NCBI RefSeq assembly: GCF_009389715.1
Contig: NC_052394.1
Coordinates: 20,276,899 to 20,340,898 of the forward strand
Reading direction: 5' to 3'
Length of the DNA stretch: 64,000 nt
Origin: Phoenix dactylifera
Lineage: Eukaryota; Streptophyta; Magnoliopsida; Arecales; Arecaceae
Position numbers and translations under genes: made by a program
The notes under the pieces: model-generated
Seen by the model: the letters and a program-made list of their open reading frames with translations, nothing else
Database searches by the model: none
What the model was told of the DNA's origin: nothing
In this document: positions 40,800-53,640 of the stretch, in pieces
Position numbering within the stretch: position 1 is the stretch's first letter
Layout of the letters: each line of letters opens with the position of its first letter

Positions 40800-43700
40800 C
40801 TAGCAGACGGGAAGGTCAGCTGGAGGGGGCTCTAGGGACTGCAACTCTCCGACTCCGTCCTCCACCAGGAAAGCCATGGCCAAGCCCCAGGTGATGTGCA
40901 CATCCAAATGGCAGTGCATGAGCCAGACCCCCGGATTGTCCGCCACGAACCGGATGACAGCCCAGCCGTTCACCGGCACCCCGACGGTGTTCTTCATCGG
41001 CGGGTCGACAAGGTTGAACTTGGCTGTGTCCTTGGCGGCGTCGAAGTTCCCGAACCCCTCGGCGAGAATGTAGAAGTCGTAGCCGTGGATGTGGATCGGA
41101 TGGTTCTCGGCGGCAAAGATGCTGGTGCCTTGGAGCACCAGCTGCACCACGGAACCGTACCTCAACTTGTACACCTTGGTCGCCGCGACGGGCTGCCACA
41201 GGGCGCGGGTCACATTGGTCGCCGTGTAGTGGAACTGCACCGGCGGGTTGGCCGGGAAGTCGGTGGTGAACACGCCGGCCACGCCGTGGTGGTGGGCCTG
41301 GAGGATGGAGAAGCTGGCGGGCAGGACGAAGGAGATGTTGTTCACGCTGGCGCCGAAGCGAGTCCCGTTCGGGCCGCCGCACGTCTTCCCTGGAGGGCAG
41401 TTGAAGAGGCCCAGGCCGACGGTGAAGAAGAGGTTCTCATCTACCGGGCTCGGGATGCTGACCTTGTTCAGGCTTCTGAGGCCGGTGGAGAAGGCGGTGG
41501 CGGTGGCGGTATCGTTGTAGGCCGGGAGGTTCGGGAATGCCGGCTGGATGCCTTGTCCGGGCTTGGCGGAGCATCCGCAGTCGTAATCCAGGATGGCGGT
41601 GGTGGTGGTGTTGTCGAAGGGGACGCCCTGGGCGCTGGCGTAGGCCCGGGCGGCCATGTAGTACCGGGAGGGCGGCTGGTCCATGCTCACGAGGACATCG
41701 GTGGTCTGGCCCGGGCCCAGCATGACCACGGAGGTGGTGAAGGGCTTGGTGTAGGAAGCGTCGGCTCCGACGACGGTCATCTGGTGCCCGGCGATGGCGA
41801 AGAAAAGCTCGGTGTTCAGGGCCGCGTTGATGATCCGGAGGAGGTTGGTGTCACCGGGGGCCACCGGAATCACCGTTGTGTCTGTAGATATGGTAACCAA
41901 AATAAAATCCACGGCAATTACATGAATCGCAGCCTACGGTGAGAGGTTTCGTAACCTAAAAGATTACGAAGAGATGAGCCCACCTTTGCTCGAACAGTTG
42001 TAGAGATCGCCGGGCTGGCCATTGATGGTGAAAGCATCGGAGATGTTTGGAGCTGCTCCGGTCCGTGTCGCCTCTCTGACGACATCAATTGGATTCGCAT
42101 CCCACCACTCTCCTGTTCATCATTACCGTATTTGCTTAGAATGATCTATTACATGGTTATTGAAAAAAGATCTCTGTATACATGCCTTACTAAATCATTG
42201 GTTGGGCCACGGTTCAGGCTTGTTGCAGCATACAAGAGTTTCCTCCTTGGAAACATTATTTTGTCAACTACTAATTAATCTTAGCAACACATTACGTTAA
42301 ATCATCATCGGAGACATAAATTTCTCTTTGTTGTATATATTCTCAATAACATATGGGGCCATCTTTGCATGTAATTAGGTCCTAATGAAAGTTGGTTAAC
42401 TCCGTGGTCAATAGACTTGACTGACAATTATATATATAGATATATATCCTTATCTTGCACACTTCTGAAGAACATAAGGTACAAATTTATTAGAATTGGT
42501 GATAAAATTTTCTCTTTCTTGTGTACTCCAAGGGTCCAATTTTATGAGTAACTAGGTCCTAAAACCCTGTAGCCCATAGACCTGCCAAATGATGTGGTTG
42601 CCTAAGTGGTGATGTTTGTTTGTGATGCCTGTCATTTTTTTTGCTCTTAGCAAAGTCAAATGACTTTTCTGTAGCTAAATTATTGCCTTTTCACAGAAGA
42701 AAAGACTCCTTGCAAAGAACACCCCTCGTTTCCAAAGGACCCAAACTATGAAAAGCCCTCAAAACCAATTATCTATAGAATTCCCTTTTTTTTTTTTCTG
42801 TTTCCAAATTTTCTCCCAAGAGCCTCTTTTATTTTACCAATTTCTACACTTCATGACTCGTATTTCTAAACTTTTTTATGGAATTTAAAATTTTCTGCAG
42901 GCCATGGATTACTGCCATAACCACTCACGAGCCCTCATATGGGCACGAGTCTATGGCTACTCTGCCAAAAGCGGTATAATAATGGTAAGGGATTATGAGA
43001 CCGTATCAGAAGTCGCACCCCAGCATCACTTTAAACTGTAAAGCGGTCAGTCCCACCGGATGAAACCCAGCCAATCAATGTAAGCATTGCAGATGGCCAT
43101 CATCTACGTGGGCCCACCAAAGTTGCACGCTATCTACGGATGGCTTGGCAGGGATGGTGCGTGGGGGCCCACCATTAATCTTCATCCCAAAAAGAATTTA
43201 ACAGCAGCATATGAACATATCAAGATGTTTCAACTTTGGCATGTCACACTCTTCGTTGTTAGTTATTTACTGTTATTTGAGAAAGACACAGAGGCTTGAG
43301 ATTGTTACCGAGAAGGATGGGGATTTCTCTTGCAGGCTTTGCGAATGGATAGGAGGTGTTCTCCTTTGGGTGGATGATGAGAGCTCCATACACGGTGGCG
43401 CGGAGCCAGGAGCTGTGTGCGTGCCACCACAAGGTCCCCTCCTGGCCCTCGATCGTGAACCGGTATGTGTAGCTCCCGCCGGGCCTGATCGGACACTGAG
43501 TCACCATCTCCGGTCCATCGGCCCATGCCGTTCTCATTTGTCGAACTCCATGCCTTCATAAAAAGGAGACACAGAGAGAGAGAGAGAGAGAGTTTTTTGA
43601 AGAACTATCGATGCAATGAAAAGAAAATTGAGCAATACAAAAGATATGCGATAAATCTGAATATAATGTGGGTTTGCATGCATGTTTTCATGCAGGTGCT

Positions 43701-44103
43701 CGTGCGAATGGATATCTGTGTATGTGTGCGTGCATAAATGTTCATGTATGTATACCAGTGAAGTGTGACATTGTAGCTGGCTCGGTTCACGACATTAATC
43801 ACGAGGGTGTCACCATTTTTAACCTCTAAAGTTGGTCCTGGGTATTGCCCATTCACCGTAATGATGTTGTGGGTCTTGCACAGCCTCTTCACTGGCGTCG
43901 CTTGGACCTGAATCCAAAGTAGTTCATATTCAAAACTGAGAAGAAGAGGAGGAAGACGAAGGAGAAGAGTGATAGAAATGGATACATACAACAAAGTCGT
44001 GGTAGTGAACTTCAGCTTTGGTATGGGAGAAGAGAAGAAAGAAATTACTAAGGAGGAGGCAGAGGAACCAGGATGGAATGGCGGTGTTTGAGTGAGACTC
44101 CAT
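40800..44103 (-). CDS. LAC: Laccase (multicopper oxidase), secreted
   Basis: Five exons on the minus strand: 43990-44103, 43756-43907, 43309-43553, 41984-42112, 40800-41881; in phase, 573 residues, normal for plant laccases. It oxidises phenols such as monolignols with reduction of O2 to water, in the cell wall. A hydrophobic signal peptide covers about residues 10-30 ([15 protein letters not shown]). The four copper motifs are complete: HWHG (His88, His90), WWHAH (His133, His135), HPIHIHG (His474, His477, His479) and [12 protein letters not shown] (His536, Cys537, His538, His542), with Leu547 as the likely axial residue of the type 1 copper. Several N-glycosylation sites (NVT, NIS, NTT, NDT) are present. 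Exon 5 is very GC-rich, which opens long antisense frames. A TATA box lies 94 bases before the ATG. Which laccase class it belongs to, and its substrate, cannot be fixed by eye. Confidence 0.94.
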
Positions 44104-44196
44104 AGCTTAACTAAGCCTTGTTGTCTTTCTCACGAAAACTAGGCTTGGTGTTTGAAAGCTATGAGATGGTAATGCGATGGAAAGGGAGAGGGGCTC

Positions 44197-44205
44197 TTAT
44201 ATATA
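44197..44205 (-). promoter_or_regulatory. TATA box of the laccase
   Basis: TATATATAA on the minus strand, ending about 94 bases before the ATG; a good match in position and sequence to plant TATA boxes. Confidence 0.7.
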
Positions 44206-46800
44206 GATCGCATGGGACAGGCTTTGAGGCAATGGGGTTGTTTTGAGGTTGGCAGATTAGGTGTTGATTTGCGGTGAAAGCCTTTTGTTTTCTTTTAAAT
44301 TAATTTTTGGCAAAGTTTCGAACTTCTCTAAGCTCCGCCCTGTAGAAGTTGGTGCACCCACTGGCCTCTTTGTTAGAGGTAGTAATTTCAGAAATGCTTG
44401 TTCCACAAGTTTCCCCATGGATGAACCCCCTCAGGACAGCACATCATGATGGCCTATGCTTTCCATGCATCATATCACATGAAATTTTGTCGATACCAAA
44501 GTTCTACAATTCGCTCCCTTACTTGGTTCTCTATTTTTGCATGAACCTTTTAAAACCTATGGCCCATGACACCTTGGAAAGGGATTAATATATATTAGCT
44601 TTTTGACAATGCATCAAGCCTACAGTCAAAAGCCTCTTGTCTATCGAAGCCCACCAATCTTTCTTGGAAGCGACACTAAGTCTATGGGTTTGGTTAGGGT
44701 GGTTGTAGGGGGGGTGCAGGTTTTGGTGCAGTAAGTATATATGACCGTTCCATTTTGATGGAGAAGTGAGGGGCCTGAAAAGTCTACATTTAGGTCTCAT
44801 GCCCACACCCTCTTCTCAGCTGGCTTGTTCTCCTGGAGAAAGAAACCTAGACGTGAACTAAATCGATACGACTCCTCCGGGCTTGTTGTCATGCTGTTGG
44901 AGTTATATTTGCTTCTCCTGAACTGTCAATCATCTTATATTCCAATCGCCTTTTGTCAGTTTACTATAAAAAAAATGAGAAAGTTTTGCTTGCTTTAATC
45001 TAGTTGCAACGATTTATAACTAAATCCATGACTTCACATTAATAAAGAAGTTGAATTAGGTAGAGGCCAATTGTCCAATCCTTCAAAACTCGAGAAATTG
45101 GACTCGACTGCATTCTAGAATTTTTTGACCTCAGCTTTTTTTATCCATAAGAATGGAATGAACATGAGAATCAGTAAAGTTGGTAATCAATATTAAATAA
45201 GGCTAACTTTCTTTACACAAGGCTATGTATATTAGCTTTGCAGCGTTGCTTGCACAGCAGTTGCCATTATGCACTTCAGTCCCAAAAATTCCATGCATCC
45301 ATCCAATGGTTCCATGAGGTCTCCCCCTGTCATGAAGATTTCCATCCTAGCCATCAGGTGTACTTATTTGGTCTATCATAGGCAAGGCTACCTAATAGCT
45401 TGGTCCACTGCACTGATGATCTCTCTACGGCGACAGCACGGCAGCCATCTAATGTTGCTGCAAGGAGCCTTGTAGAGAAAATCCAAACAACGTATTGCTG
45501 ATAGAGTCATTTTACCGATCAGTTTCCTTAGAGTTTCTTCATGGTGGATGTTTTCCCTTCTGATTCAAGGAAGGGAGGGGGGGGGGGAATACTTTTGAGA
45601 GCCATTTAGTCAAACAAGTGGGCGAAAATGACACCATCAAATCTTAAGATGGACGATAGTTGTTCAGCCAAAGAAAAAGAGAGGATATTCTCGGTAGGAT
45701 CAGACTGAAACTTAGGTGGAGACTAATGATTGCTGATTTGGAGTGATTTGGCACCTAAGAGCACAACCATAAACAATGGTTAATGATTCTCCAAGACGTT
45801 TCACATGCCGGCTGGTGGTTCCTTAGATCTCTATCAACATATTCCAAGGGGGTTACGGGCACTTCCACCAACCATTGGATGGTGACACAAGGACGGACAC
45901 CTTAATTTGGTCCTGGTGAGGGGATCCATGGATCAGCCGAGGCAGACATCATTCTACACACCGCATGCAACCGTTGCCTAGATGCGATTTTTAATGCACC
46001 ACTCCCATCATGACGTAAACTCGGCTGCATGGCTCCAAGCAGCCATCCATCACCTTGTATGTTGGTAGCATCGAAAGATGGTTTTAGGATTCTAATGTCG
46101 AAGTAAATGAATCTCCAACATGCTCTCTTGCATCATACAATTCTGACACAACTCAGAAGAAGGCAGTCGTAGTTTAGCTCTGAAATTCAATGGTTCAGAG
46201 GGGATGGTGAGAATTATAATTGGGCAGGGCAGATTCCAATGCGATACACACGTTCGAACAATTCGAGACTTCAAGTTGATATAATGCTTATAGAAATTTG
46301 AAGCAATGTAATTATGCAACACTTTGATTACAACGAGCCTATTAGCGGCCCCAGGATCCAGTTTTCCTTTCGCAGCAAAAACCATTCATATTTTGACTGC
46401 TACCTCATTCTGAACGTAATTTTTTTTTTTAAAAAAAAATGATATGTTTAGGCATCTGGCATACCTCAAAGTACAAAAGTGGGGCAAAAAAATAATTTAT
46501 ATAACCAATCAATTGGCATGATCTTCTTTCTTTTCCTTTTGATCTGATGGAAGATCCATTTGCCTAGACATTAGAAGAAGCTCAGCACTCTTATTTACAA
46601 TATCATCCTCTTGCAAGATCATGAGAACCTTTCTGTGTTTAAAAAATATGGATGAAAGAACTTTTATCCATTCAGTATCTCAATTTACACAACTGAGTCA
46701 TTACAACAAAAAGAAAGACCTCAGAGAAGGGTGGGGAAGGGGATGGAACAATATTAAATTCTTCCTGTATGAAAGCCAGGCCTGGATGTCAATACATACA
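44206..46800. other. Laccase upstream region and spacer
   Basis: Mixed-composition sequence with no protein I recognise on either strand. A G-run lies near 45577-45590 and a poly-T/poly-A stretch near 46420-46439. Confidence 0.4.
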
Positions 46801-47084
46801 GCAGTCAGCAAACAACTCTCATTGAGACCAAGAGCAAAGTAAGAAATCTTATATAGTCATCCAAGACTACCCTGTGATATACTGGTGCTGCCAAGTTCGG
46901 GACCACCCATACACTGTACTGTTGAATGACTACGCCAGCTTTACCTTTCAAATCGCGTGCGACCACATGAATTAATATACAATATGACCAAGCAATCTTG
47001 TATGCTAGCATACCTAAATTAAAGTGTAGATCTTGCGGTATTAACCACCCATTAAGACCTTCCTCGTGATCCCTCTTCTGTAGG

Positions 47085-48240
47085 TCAGAAACCAGTACAT
47101 CCAAATCCTAACCCACCAGCTTGTTTATTTGATAGCAAAGCAGTTTTCAACACCTTAGTGCAGTTCTCACAAACTTGAATCAGACAATGCAAAGCCTGCA
47201 ATCAAGGCGAGTTCAACTGATCAGTCGCAAAAGTATAGATCTTCGACATGATGTGCCAAGAAAAGAATTTTGTTATTAGATAATCCAAAACTGGTAGGTT
47301 ACATTTAAGACTAATTAATGTTAATGGTAGACAAATCAATTGTTTTTATGCAGTTTTCAACCAGGCTATATACCATGTGCTATGAAGCTGCACTGCACTT
47401 CATCCATCTACAAATTGGAGTTACATGAATTGATTACAGTGGCAGGATAACACCTGAACCAAATTCAGGTGATAAATGATAAATTATACTGGCAAAAATG
47501 CTCAACAGCAATGCTCGTGCTTCATTGTCGCTACCTCTATCTATATTGATGCAGCTGGAGTACAATGATGTCCTATGCAAGATCATTTTCCCCCTAATAA
47601 GATGATTTTTTTTCTCCCTGTAAAGAAGAGCCTGCAATGGGAAATAAGAAGAAAAATGCAATCCCAATTCCAATAAATAAATGCGAAAGTCTTATACTCT
47701 TGAAAAGAGCTATCTTTAACGCTTTCCAGAGTGTCAAAAATCAAGGAATGGAAACAGAAAAGGTTTTCCTACTTTATAGGTCTAAACAGCTCTTTTCGTG
47801 ACAGAAAGAGAAATAAGCCTCCGAGGTAAATAATTCTGTTGAAAAGCATGATATAAAGAAGAAGTTAATAATGAAAGGCAAATTGAGAAAAGGTTCTGCC
47901 CTTTTACAACCAGGCCCATTATTGCCTCTCTACTTTATTATCAATAAAGGTGCAGATAATGGACAGGAAAAACCCCAATTTAGAGGCAAAACGTAATCAT
48001 TATTCAAACAATTCACACTTGAGAGGATTTCCAGCACTTTGGGGTCCCAATATTACCTTTATTTCACCATTAAAAGCATAAAGAAACCCTTTTTTCTGCA
48101 TATCTTTCCAGCAGAGACTATAGGTCTTAGCTGCTATTCGTGTTAGCCACCAAATCATTAGGCTTGACAATTTCCTCGATGAAGATGAAGCCATCTATAT
48201 CAACAAATATGAAAGCATGGGAAGAATGGATTTCCTCTCA
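47085..48240 (-). other. Unproven exon-like stretches of an unknown minus-strand transcript
   Basis: Three segments could splice together on the minus strand: 48059-48194 (opens MASSSSRKLSSLMIWW, ends at the donor AAAG-GTAATA), 47452-47631 (after the acceptor CCATTGCAG; ALLYREKKNHLIRGKM, then ALLLSIFASIIYHLSPEFGS, ends TCAG-GTGTTA) and 47195 onward (after GATTGCAG; a short tail with a stop). The joined product would be about 115 residues and matches no family I know. In the first segment a different frame (DGFIFIEEIVKPNDLV, ending in a stop) has better-looking codons, so the coding frame is not settled. It could also be 3' untranslated sequence or chance. Confidence 0.22.
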
Positions 48241-48394
48241 GCATCTTTTCCCACAATGCCAACTTTCCTCTAACTTTGATGGTTATGCCAGAAATGAGAG
48301 ACACAATATTACTAAAATCTCGGCAAAGAAAATCAACACATTTAGTAACACTATGTATGATCTCCTTTTCGTGTATTGTCTCCAATTCATTTAA

Positions 48395-51270
48395 TAACTA
48401 AAAATCAATGAAGCAAACTAGAGTTATTGGCAGCGAAAAATCCTTCCCAGGTAACTGATTTTCAAGCACCACGAAACCCTTTTCTTACAAAAACGTTACT
48501 TGATTAGATATATATCATACGGAAAAAAGTTTTGATTGCACATTTTTTTCTATGTTTGCACATAGTTATGTTGGAAATTGCATTAACTAAGTTTCATCAT
48601 GAACCGGAAATAAAAAGCATATGATTCATGAATCATGATTTGTCACTTAAGAATAATGTTGTCTGCAACCCACTTTCTAAAAACAGTATAATGTAATACT
48701 ATAAATATAAGAGAGAATCCTCTGCAAACCTTTTGTTTCACAGAGACTATATGCTAATTACAAGTCTCACATCATTTTACTGGTTCTCATATGAGAGGGT
48801 TTAGCAAGACCTAAATCCAAGATTGACACATAAAAGCATCAGGGCCCAGGCATCACAAACAACTTTGACAAATCAATTTGGGGTCAGAAATCCTTCATTG
48901 CAATTTGTATCTATTATGACTGCATCCTCAGTCAATGCCAGCTTTCTCAAGATATCTCCTCTCCTACCATCAGTGCATGTGCATCCATGTTACATGTATA
49001 CAGAGAAGAACTAGAACTCATTAGTAGCACCATAACAAAAATAACAACAATATTATTTCCCTTTCTTATGTTAATTTAGGACTATTATTTCTCTCTCCCA
49101 ACATGGCTAGTATGCGTCAATTAGATTCAGAGCACATCATCAACAATAATGAGCTTTGATATCGGTCAACAACCCACATTCAAGATTCCAAAGCTGTACA
49201 AAAATTAGTAATCAATGAAATAACATTCGGTATAAGCAAAATGATACGCAACTTTTATACTTTTATGATCACCTGTCATCTAAATTGCATGGACATGAGA
49301 GGGTGAAGAACAAAAACCAGGTACAAGAAAAACCAGCGCAACATTTAAGCTGTATACATCAATGTATCATCAGATAATCACATGGTGGTAACACCAGCAA
49401 AAAATCAAATACTGTAATGGATCACCTGAAACTAAAACTAACAGTAAAGAGAGTTTGACCTGACTCCAAATTCTTTGCGTTAGTACAAGCCGAAACTATC
49501 TAAACTGTAAAGATAGAAATAAACCTATATATTGAAATGAGTAGATCATGAGAGGGAAATTCCAGTCTTTTCTTCATATCACTGAAAGGGACAGAAACAA
49601 ATATAAATATAAATAAACATTATCCAAGAGACTCTCACAAGCAAGAAAAACTCTCTTCCGAGATCCTATGGCAGTTGCAATCTAGAAATATAATTTACAT
49701 AAGTAGGATACATGGCTTGCCAGCAATTCAGGTACGAGGATAGGATTTGGAAGTTTTGGAGATATTTAGATCAAGGATGAAAGGAGTTGATTACTCTTGA
49801 GCAGCTCTTCCCCTGCTTCAAATTTTCTTCTAATTTCAACAAGTGAATTGGACCTATAACTGACTTGATCTTCCTATCTAAGAAAATCTCAAGATCACAG
49901 GGCAAATGGCACATGATGTAAGATACAAGCCTCTTTGATTGTCTTCCTAACAAAAGCTACAGCATCAAGCCAAAAAAATTGCCATGTCTTGCTTGAGCTT
50001 CCTCCAAGCTTTGATCTAAAATTTAAAAGTCCAGGCCATACTTGAGTGATCTAGCCTTGGGCTATTGAGTGGCCCTATCCATGTCCCTCCTCAAGAGACT
50101 ACAGTGGAGCAACTTGCCTAGCAGATAAGAAGCTGCACATACAACAAAAATGCAACAAGATCTTTCTGCCCTGCTTTTGGTACTTCCAAATTAGCTTATA
50201 CATCATAATCTAGAGCATCCTATTACACGATCCTGAAAGCTTCCAACTCTACAACATGTTCCCCTGCCTTTTTTTAAATTTCACATCCAATATAAGCCTC
50301 CCTCTCTATCTCAATGTGATGGATGCCTTTAGCTCCCACATTACTGGTGCTCATGAATGTCACTCTGACCCAAGATATTTAACATTCCCTTCTTTCATGT
50401 TGCTCTTCCTCAGCAACTAAATTCAAAAAGCTTGAGAGGAAGGTGCAGTGGAGAGGGAGCATCATTATGATCTTAACACTGCTTGTATATATCAGCATTC
50501 AGCAATGGCATTCCTGTCTTTGTTCTTTATATGTGCCAGTTTTTAGGATCACTTTTATGTCATTGCCTTGCTTCCAAACACCAAGGTACCTTACAGGTTT
50601 ACATGCTTTACTTTGCTAGCTTATGGTAAAATATCTTGGTTCTTCCCTTTGATTTGCTGACTACTTATTTTCAGATTCAATCCTGCATATACAGTTTATA
50701 ATTACTATGCTGTGTCTAGCCTTCTTAGATATCTCCAAGGCAATGCTGTAATATCTAAATCCTATCCATTAGATTATAGATGTGTCTTTCTGACTCTATT
50801 GTAACTTCACTTATGTTCACTCCCCAATTTTTCCCCACCTCCTTCATGAGGTACTCCTTCATAAGCTACTTTGAGTTTGCTCCCTCTAAATCATTGGGTC
50901 CTTCTGCCTCCAATATGCTCCTTGACTGGCTACCGTATTTCATTATTACTCTCCTTGATCCAATCATATCCTGAGATTTTTACCCCCTATGTTCCTCATC
51001 AAGATTCTTCCATTACAAAATTACTCCAATACGATACATTGTACAACCATTTGACACATGATACTTTTTAGATATTTTATTGGTTGGATATTAGCCATTT
51101 TGCACTCCATTCATTCTGCTCATTTCTCTTTCATTCTTTGTTACCTTAAAGGATAGCAATTACGACCTTCCCCTTGTGTTCCTTCTTGCCCTCGAAACTT
51201 AATGTCTCACTCATATTGATTAGGCATGGGATTCCATAGCTTGGTATTTTCAAGTTTATCAAAGAGCCTA
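48395..51270. other. AT-rich region without recognised gene
   Basis: Both strands were read; no protein family, transposon end or RNA gene is recognisable. The stretch 49700-51000 has somewhat more even composition and could be a decayed element. Confidence 0.4.
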
Positions 51271-51278
51271 TGCAACAA

Positions 51279-51466
51279 GGTTCGCCGTCTCAATACTAGA
51301 TCCTATTCTGGCGCCATACTAGTATTGTGTCGGTATGGTACAGTACAGAAATTTTTCGGCATACCGCGTATCAGTATGCCACTCGATATGCCACTCGTAC
51401 CTTGTATCTGTACCCAACCGGTATAGTACATCCTGTATCTCCCGGTTCGGACCAGCACGGCGAACC
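51279..51466. mobile_element. GTACC-rich short element, best-defined copy
   Basis: 188 bp with perfect 10-bp inverted ends, GGTTCGCCGT and ACGGCGAACC. The interior is rich in GTAC, GGTAT and ATACC words in both orientations. Flanks carry CTATGCAA (51268-51275) and CTAGGCAA (51470-51477), seven of eight alike, at the distance expected for an 8-bp target duplication. It is non-coding. Compare 28925-29126. Confidence 0.65.
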
Positions 51467-52144
51467 ATACTAGGCAATACTAGGTGGTAAATCACTTGTA
51501 TGACCTAGGAGGGAACCTATATTCTTAGACGGCCACATAAGGAGGAAAGGTCTCCAAGCGTTTATTATCATATGCATAAATAAGCATGTACATATATTTT
51601 AGATACACTCTTTTTTCTTTATGGGATCATGAACATATGTTTCACACTTAACAAGATCTAAAGATCAAAATACATATGGAGAATAGGGTTGTTACAGCAA
51701 TACCCAACAAACTATAGAATACATCCAGGAAACCAACACCTAGCAAGAAGTGGGAGGAGGCAAGCAGATTATAGGCTAGCAACAAAAACAAGTGGGAAAA
51801 TTTAGAGAAAAAAAGTGGAAGAAAAGTCAAACGAGGAAGAGGTGTGCTAGTCATGGTATGCACTATTACCACTTATCACTATGGGCTACTGACTGACCTG
51901 TCGGCAGCCACTGATCAGCCCACTAGCCATACTAGGTTGGTGGTAGCCTTCGGTATCCTCCCATGTGTCCCATGGAACTTAAATAAGGAAAGAAAATAGA
52001 AAAGAAAACCATTAAAGAGGCAGAGTTTAAACGGGCTGAACCTAGTAACCATCCAAATTAAGTGCCTAGGCGGCTGCTTTTGACAACACTGAGGTATTAT
52101 ATTATGAATTTTCAGAATTTCTCCTTATTCTTGAAAAGCAAGTT

Positions 52145-52330
52145 CACCGTATCAATCCATACCGATCCACACTGTACATATTGTACGGTAACAGTACTGA
52201 ACCGAGACTGGGTACATGAGATGCACTAAGTCTCGACATCCAGAATTAACCTCTACACTGGCCATAGCGACATCATACCAACATGGTACCAGTATGGGGT
52301 CTGGTGCCAAAATTGCGTACTTTGCTGAAA
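52145..52330. repeat. Diverged GTACC-rich element
   Basis: Begins TTCACCGTATC and is dense in GTAC, TACCG and GGTACC (CATACCGATCC, TTGTACGGTAACAGTACTG, ATGGTACCAGTATGG). Its ends are less clear than in the copy 700 bases to the left. Confidence 0.45.
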
Positions 52331-53227
52331 AATGTCCATCTCTTAGTTCAATATTAAAGTTTAGTATCATTTGACAACCTGCACACATAAGATGTTCATG
52401 CTGTTTGACTTTGCACTGGACTTACCTATCCGTGATCCTCAACAACTAGATGATGATAGGAGGTCCTAAAAATGATAACCAAACGGATTCTTAGTGGCTT
52501 CTCGGCCTCATCCCAACTTGGATGCCACATCACCACCCTACATCTCTCATGTGATAGCTGAAGTAATAAATTCTTCTAGGATCAAAGAAGGCTTATTATG
52601 AGTAAAACTTTGTCGCTTTGCTAAGACTCCTGTCACTTTTCCTTGTTCCCCTCTCCATGGTATCGCATGGATTTCTTCAGAAATACATAATGCCGTGCAC
52701 TTCCAACCTATATTTTGTTAAACTCCAGATATAACCCATCTTGTCAGATGGGAGGTAGAGACATGAACAATTATACTTATTCTGAGCCACCATAGAACTT
52801 TAATGCATGCAAAGCCGACATCAAAATATGTACTGACTAGTGTCGAGCATTATTTGCAAGAACTGTGAAAGGGACTACAGCTTATTGTGAGCACATAAAC
52901 AGAAACTCATATAATACAAAAATAAATACAAACATACGTAAATACAAATAATCTCCAAGAAAAACAGGAAAGATTGAAATCGATCCAACTACTCAACCAA
53001 CGTAGCACACTATCCGAGAATCTAACAATCCCTTTCTCCACAACTTGTTTTCTTTTGTTCTTTACGTTAATATTTTTCAATATAAGCATATATTTTACCC
53101 TAAACTCAACCACCGAATTGGTGATTTCCATTACATCAGCAAAATAGTTCGTGAATCAAAGTTGCGAAATTGATTCCAATAAATTTTGAAACAAAAGAGG
53201 GGAAATAAAAGATGGGAGAGACTTACA

Positions 53228-53640
53228 AGAATGTAAAGCGAGTTAAGGTTGAGCGAGGAAGGCAGAAACGAGTCTAGGGTGAGATTCGAAACAGCGAGAA
53301 TCGACGGCGTCCCGTACCGGCCAGTGACCGGGCCTGCCGGGGATCCCGAACTTATCTGCCCTCCACCGCCGGCGGCAGTGGTTCCCGGTCCGACTGGGCA
53401 CCACCATCCTCGCCGTCGGTTCCCCCTTTGAATCCGAGAAAGCCGTCACTGATCCCTCTTTCCTTGCACGGGGGTTTCGGGGGGGCGTCCATGTTCTTTG
53501 ATTTCGCCATCATTTTATCATTAATTTTTGAGAACCAGATTAGGTCGCAAATTGCGACCTCCGCATATGAATGAAGGGAAGATACGGAGTCTTGGATATG
53601 ACGATGCAATGACCCATCAGGTTGGCTCAAAGTCCCCAAG
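53228..53640 (-). other. GC-rich island, possible first exon and promoter of a minus-strand transcript
   Basis: A sharp GC rise in AT-rich surroundings. On the minus strand a good donor, ATTCTT-GTAAGT, stands at 53228/53229. One frame opens at an ATG (residues MAKSKNMDAPPKPPC) but stops after about 53 codons; other frames are open without a usable ATG. It may be an untranslated first exon, perhaps of the transcript suggested at 47085-48240, or a decayed gene. Confidence 0.3.

Noticed and set aside
40896-41942. A 348-codon open frame on the plus strand opposite the laccase last exon
   Set aside because: It is the antisense shadow of a very GC-rich coding exon; the sense frame has all laccase copper motifs.
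53249-53431. A 60-codon plus-strand frame in the GC island
   Set aside because: No ATG in good position, no splice support and Pro/Gly/Arg-rich composition typical of a chance GC-rich frame.
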